54,784 nucleotides of DNA, taken from positions 1 through 54,784 of the IMG/VR virus record IMGVR_UViG_3300042197_004232; one strand, given 5' to 3'. A program made the translations under genes and the position numbers. Below are positions 51,607 through 54,784 of the stretch, in pieces. The stretch comes from a virus. The notes beneath the pieces were generated by a model. The model worked only from the letters and a program-made list of their open reading frames with translations, ran no database searches and was not told where the DNA came from. Position 1 is the stretch's first letter, and each line of letters opens with the position of its first letter.

Positions 51607-52377
51607 GTGAAAAAAACAGATCAGTTGTCGCTTGAAAAAACGATCGCGTTTGCCAAGCAGTGTTACGCCACGCGCCAGACCGCCACAAGCGAAGACTTGT
51701 ACGCCCATTGCTGGGCTGTCGCAAGCCAAGCCGAGAAGATGGCGATTAAGTTTTACCAAGACTTGCGCGAAGAGTATGTGCCAGAAAATTTGGAAGAGAC
51801 GCTGGCGGTAATTACGCATTGTGGGCTTTTGCATGATGTGTTGAACGTGAGCGCCTGCGCGTTTGAGAACATTGCCGAAATTACCAACGTGCAGGTCGCG
51901 GCCATGGTTGCCGCCATCAGCCGCGACTACCGCCTTGTCGAAACAAAACGCGATATGGAGTTCCGCGGTCGCCTGAGCCAAAGCGCGGTAAGCACGCAGA
52001 TTGTCGCCGTTGCCGATATTATCTGTTCCGCAAAAGCCATTTCCGCCGCCGTCGACGCGCAGGGGCTGGCAGTGGCGACAAAAGCCAAAAAACTGCTCGG
52101 ACAACTCGACGGCGATTTGATGGCCATCCACGCCGCGAATAAATACTACGTGCTGCGCCTGTATGTCCACGCCGCCCGAAACTTGTTGGTGACCGTCAGC
52201 AAAAACATAAAAGCCTGCCGGCAGCGCGCAAAAATCGAAAAACTGGTCTTGCAAAATACCCAAACTTTGCGAGAATCCGACGCTGCCGCCGCTAAAGGCA
52301 CTGCGCGTAAAAAACCTGTTCGCAAAAAGAAAGAAGTGCGTTATGCAAGAAAACGAACTCCTAAAACAAATCCTTGA
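51607..52377 (+). CDS. HD-domain phosphohydrolase (Rsh-like)
   Basis: A 256-residue protein; GGAGG lies five bases before GTG 51607, preferred over ATG 51595. Helices carry His34 (YAHCWAVA), the His76-Asp77 pair (GLLHDVL) and Asp137 (VAVADIIC), the HD metal site. The spacing recalls the (p)ppGpp hydrolase domain of RelA/SpoT homologues, though nucleotide phosphatases are equally possible. The tail is Lys/Arg-rich (KKPVRKKKEVRYARKR). Confidence 0.7.
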   Translation: MKKTDQLSLEKTIAFAKQCYATRQTATSEDLYAHCWAVASQAEKMAIKFYQDLREEYVPENLEETLAVITHCGLLHDVLNVSACAFENIAEITNVQVAAMVAAISRDYRLVETKRDMEFRGRLSQSAVSTQIVAVADIICSAKAISAAVDAQGLAVATKAKKLLGQLDGDLMAIHAANKYYVLRLYVHAARNLLVTVSKNIKACRQRAKIEKLVLQNTQTLRESDAAAAKGTARKKPVRKKKEVRYARKRTPKTNP

Positions 52378-52666
52378 TGCCTACTGCGACGCCCGTGATT
52401 TGACGCCCGAGCAAAAAAGCGCGTGCGATTCTTTTTATGCGTACGCTGCCCAATGGATCGCCGACAGCGGCGTTGTCGGTGTCGGTCAGACATCTGACGG
52501 TATTGCGCTGCGGTTCAAAAACGGCGATGAGCGCGTGTTTTTTACTGCTGTCGGCGCCGGTATCCCGGTTGTCGAAAACAATGCGGTGAGCATTACAGGC
52601 AATTCAGGCGGCAGCGTTCGCGGAAGCGCGCCGATTGCCGACGCATCTGTGAACATTACCGGGTAA
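52343..52666 (+). CDS. Unknown small protein
   Basis: A 107-residue protein overlapping the HD gene by 35 bases. A helical start (LLKQILDAYCDARDLTPEQKSACD) is followed by a beta-rich, Gly/Ser/Asn-rich end (VVENNAVSITGNSGGSVRG) that looks like an extracellular or virion type sequence. The function is unknown. Confidence 0.6.
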   Translation: MQENELLKQILDAYCDARDLTPEQKSACDSFYAYAAQWIADSGVVGVGQTSDGIALRFKNGDERVFFTAVGAGIPVVENNAVSITGNSGGSVRGSAPIADASVNITG

Positions 52667-52692
52667 TTGTTTCGGGGCATGGAGGCCGGCAG

Positions 52693-53361
52693 GTGTTTAT
52701 CTGCTTTGAGGGAATTGACGGCGCGGGCAAAACGACGCAAGCCCGCATGCTGCAGCAGCGTTTGACCGCGGCTGGGTACAAAACAGAATTGGTCGCCGAT
52801 CCCGGTACCACAAAAATTGGTACGGCTATCCGGCAGTTGCTGCTGGACAACGACGGGCCTATTACGCCGCTGGCCCAGATGTTGCTGTTCTCGGCCGCCC
52901 GAGCAGAACTCGCGGCCTACATGCGGAAGCGCTTACAGAGCTACATCATAATTTGTGATCGCTGGCTGTTGTCGACGCTAGTGTATCAAGGCGTACTGAA
53001 TAAGATCAGCCAGAAGTTAATCGTGGACGTCTTTGACGCCACGACCGGTATTGATCCCGACATCTGTTTCCTGCTCGACCTATCTCCGGTGGCGGCCAAA
53101 AAACGCATGGGGAAACCACGAGATCGGTACGAGCGTCGCTGTATGGCCGAGCGCAAAAAGATGCGCCGCGAGTATTTGCATTTTGCAAACTGTGATTACG
53201 CGGACGTGACGCACGTTATCAACGCGACCGCCGCGGCTGAAAAAACACACGGGTTGATCTATGACGTCGTTAAGTCGGCGATCAACGCGCGTGGGATTGT
53301 TCCTAAAAGAAAGGATTCTTTGCGTGCTCGCCAGCGTTCAGGCTCAAAAACAAGAACGTGA
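52693..53361 (+). CDS. tmk: Thymidylate kinase
   Basis: A 222-residue P-loop kinase with GGAGG before GTG 52693. The P-loop is FEGIDGAGKTT (5-15), and the DRW motif (Asp89-Arg90-Trp91) and the LID segment around RDRYERRCMAERKKM are present. It phosphorylates dTMP to dTDP for DNA synthesis. The usual DR(Y/W) plus S/T-rich helix follows. A basic tail of about 25 residues after VVKSAINARG is extra. Confidence 0.85.
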   Translation: MFICFEGIDGAGKTTQARMLQQRLTAAGYKTELVADPGTTKIGTAIRQLLLDNDGPITPLAQMLLFSAARAELAAYMRKRLQSYIIICDRWLLSTLVYQGVLNKISQKLIVDVFDATTGIDPDICFLLDLSPVAAKKRMGKPRDRYERRCMAERKKMRREYLHFANCDYADVTHVINATAAAEKTHGLIYDVVKSAINARGIVPKRKDSLRARQRSGSKTRT

Positions 53362-53818
53362 TTATGTTGTCTTTGCCGCTCAAGAAGAGGTTCGCGCGCT
53401 TGAGCGGCGGTTGTTGGTCAGCCCGGAAAATAAGACTGTAAATACGGCGTTTCGCAAGGTGTGCTACTTGCTGCTGCAGTTAGCCCAAAAACACGTTCCA
53501 AGTTCTGTGGGCACGCACGCCGACTACGTTTTACTGCTGCACTGTATCCGGCTGCTGCAGGACATGGGGTTCAAACCGGACATCGAGCCTGAAATTGACG
53601 CAGACGCCGGGCAAATTTCGCCAGAAATCGCCCGAAGTTCTTTTGAGTATCGCCGCCTACGCAATAAAATAATGGCAAGTTTGTCGTTGATTGCGGATTT
53701 GCCGGAAAAGCCCGTGTCTCCCGGAACGCCAGATTTTCAGGCGGGTGTTCGGGAGGGGTATCGACGCGCCAGCGACATCGCCGTTTTGTTTCTCGAAGAC
53801 ATTGACTGCGGGAGTTGA
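53324..53818 (+). CDS. Unknown helical protein
   Basis: About 164 residues from GTG 53324 (AAAGGA upstream), overlapping tmk by 38 bases; the start is not certain. It is mainly helical (FAAQEEVRALERRLLVSP, LLLHCIRLLQDMGFKPD). The family is not recognised. Confidence 0.55.
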   Translation: MLASVQAQKQERDYVVFAAQEEVRALERRLLVSPENKTVNTAFRKVCYLLLQLAQKHVPSSVGTHADYVLLLHCIRLLQDMGFKPDIEPEIDADAGQISPEIARSSFEYRRLRNKIMASLSLIADLPEKPVSPGTPDFQAGVREGYRRASDIAVLFLEDIDCGS

Positions 53819-53819
53819 C

Positions 53820-54086
53820 ATGCGCACAGAAACAATCGTAGCTGAACTAAACGACCGAAATCCAGATGCGTATCTTTTTGAAAACATGGATAACGCGCTT
53901 GTGGGTTTTGGAAATGCCGGGCATCAAGACCCGGTAGCGGTGTATAGCAAAACCAAGATTTATGAAAAACTGGCGGCTGACGGACTCTCTCAAGAAGACG
54001 TCGATGAGTATTTTTTGGGGAAATTTGTTGCGACATGGTGCGGCAAGAATACGCCGATAATTTTAGACGACCTTTTGGAGCAGTAA
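53820..54086 (+). CDS. Conserved small phage protein
   Basis: An 88-residue protein with GGGAG upstream. ELNDRNPDAYLFENMDNALVGFG, DPVAVYSKTKIYEKL and EDVDEYFLGKFVATWCGKNTPIILDD match a very common family of short phage proteins (NPDALxxDGxDxAIIG...VAVYD...EEAxEYxxFNV...GEHTP). Its role is unknown. Confidence 0.8.
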   Translation: MRTETIVAELNDRNPDAYLFENMDNALVGFGNAGHQDPVAVYSKTKIYEKLAADGLSQEDVDEYFLGKFVATWCGKNTPIILDDLLEQ

Positions 54087-54091
54087 TTTTC

Positions 54092-54394
54092 GTGGCCACT
54101 GTAGTTGTGAATACGCCAGACGCAATTGAGTTTGCCAATATCTCCGAAAACGCCAAACAAAATCAACCGACGTTATCAGTGCAAGTCGGCGAGTGGGAAG
54201 CAGACAATCGGGTTGATGTCGGCGTCGTTGTCGATACATATGGCAGCCAGTTGCCAATACTAACGTCAAACGATGCAAGAAAATTAGCCAAATGGCTGGT
54301 TCGGGCTGCCGATATTTTGGATGGCGTTAAAAATTCTGCTAAAAAGAGTAGGCCGCGGACACATTACGAGGTTGACGACCCAGACGACTATTAA
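54092..54394 (+). CDS. Unknown small protein
   Basis: A 100-residue protein from GTG 54092, the first start after the previous stop; TTGGAG is 11 bases upstream. It is beta-rich at first (VATVVVNTPDAIEFANIS) with a helix ARKLAKWLVRAADIL and an acidic end. The function is unknown. Confidence 0.6.
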   Translation: MATVVVNTPDAIEFANISENAKQNQPTLSVQVGEWEADNRVDVGVVVDTYGSQLPILTSNDARKLAKWLVRAADILDGVKNSAKKSRPRTHYEVDDPDDY

Positions 54395-54403
54395 CGGTGA
54401 TTC

Positions 54404-54784
54404 ATGGCTGATAAGAAAATTTCTGAATTACCATTAAAGTCAAACCCAACAAGCGCAGACCTTGTACCAATTGTTGACACGGCTGTTGCGCCGTATACCA
54501 CAAAAAAAGCCACAATTGGTTCGCTTCTCCTAGTCGGCCCGACCGGCCCAGCGGGCAGTGCTGGTTTGACTGGTGCTACTGGGCCGCAAGGCAGTGCTGG
54601 TGTTACTGGGGCTACTGGCCCGGCGGGCAGTGCTGGTTTGACTGGTGCTACTGGGCCGCAAGGCACTCAGGGCGTAACAGGTGCTACTGGCCCAGCGGGC
54701 AGTGCTGGTGTTACCGGAGCCACGGGCCCAGCGGGCAGTGCTGGTGTTACCGGAGCCGCGGGCCCAGCGGGCAGTGCTGGTGTT
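54404..54784 (+). CDS. Tail fibre protein with collagen-like repeats (3' end outside window)
   Basis: Open from ATG 54404 to the right edge. The first 40 residues ([24 protein letters not shown]) are a typical phage fibre head that attaches to the virion. From codon 45 on it consists of Gly-X-Y triplets such as [12 protein letters not shown]. Such collagen-like segments form triple helices and link the tail to a receptor-binding tip, which here would lie beyond the window. Confidence 0.85.
   Translation, partial: MADKKISELPLKSNPTSADLVPIVDTAVAPYTTKKATIGSLLLVGPTGPAGSAGLTGATGPQGSAGVTGATGPAGSAGLTGATGPQGTQGVTGATGPAGSAGVTGATGPAGSAGVTGAAGPAGSAGV
54545..54784 (+). repeat. 36-base tandem repeats encoding Gly-X-Y triplets
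   Basis: About six and a half units of 36 bases, each coding GPA/Q-GSA-GLT/VT-GAT. Unit variants are GPQ for GPA, GTQ for GSA and GAA for GAT. The array continues past the window edge. Confidence 0.85.

Noticed and set aside
54545-54784. CRISPR array
   Set aside because: The repeats are contiguous 36-base units in frame and encode Gly-X-Y triplets, without unique spacers.

Overview
The window is a stretch of a large tailed double-stranded DNA phage genome (Caudoviricetes). About 80 genes, all on the + strand, are packed with ATGA, GTGA or TAATG overlaps and mostly have GGAGG-type ribosome binding sites. It carries a full phage replication module, a portal protein and the start of a collagen-like tail fibre gene, and I see no integrase, rRNA or housekeeping gene. 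Both window edges cut genes: the first CDS is open through the left edge and the fibre gene runs off the right edge.

Many small proteins in the first 8 kb, in 16.3-17.6 kb and at 36.7 kb resemble, from memory, small conserved proteins of Planctomycetes (Gemmata and Rhodopirellula-type genomes). Examples are the LTDAEREAV / LRGLLERLK modules, the CPEQYDVFD protein, and the DUF6915, DUF6878 and DUF3085 proteins. I infer a planctomycete host or a history of exchange with planctomycetes. I could not run a database search to confirm this.

Layout. (1) 3-10384: accessory genes, mostly small acidic proteins of unknown function, plus a beta-helix repeat protein, a small secreted Cys-rich protein with a strong terminator, and a methyltransferase with a regulatory domain. 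(2) 10385-10746: a non-coding regulatory gap with a terminator, dyads and a likely promoter. (3) 10747-15398: a tightly overlapping operon of a SEC-C zinc protein, a Cys-cluster protein, a protein with a CI-repressor-like head on an unknown body, two unknowns and a DEDDh exonuclease. (4) 15399-19126: a possibly structured non-coding stretch, tRNA-Gln(UUG), an HNH endonuclease, repeat-linked planctomycete-type modules and a MazG-like pyrophosphatase. (5) 19202-36724: the replication and recombination core, comprising SbcD- and SbcC-like proteins, an SF2 helicase split by an intein in its Walker A motif, a DnaB-type helicase, a TOPRIM primase, a uracil-DNA-glycosylase/DNA polymerase A fusion and a RecA-like recombinase, with four conserved unknowns between them. 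(6) 36727-47488: middle genes, including a DUF1016_N-like protein, a GT-A glycosyltransferase, a RuvC-like resolvase and many unknowns, closed by a strong terminator. (7) 47506-54784: the start of the virion region, with the portal, a GT-B glycosyltransferase, an HD phosphohydrolase, thymidylate kinase and a collagen-like fibre.

Working together, the helicases, primase, polymerase and RecA would copy and recombine the phage genome. The SbcCD-like pair and RuvC-like enzyme would process ends and junctions, and MazG and thymidylate kinase would tune nucleotide pools. The best-supported unusual features are the class 3 intein in the helicase P-loop, the UDG-polymerase fusion, the 10.7-15.4 kb cassette of unknown proteins and the repeat-linked modules at 16.3-17.6 kb.
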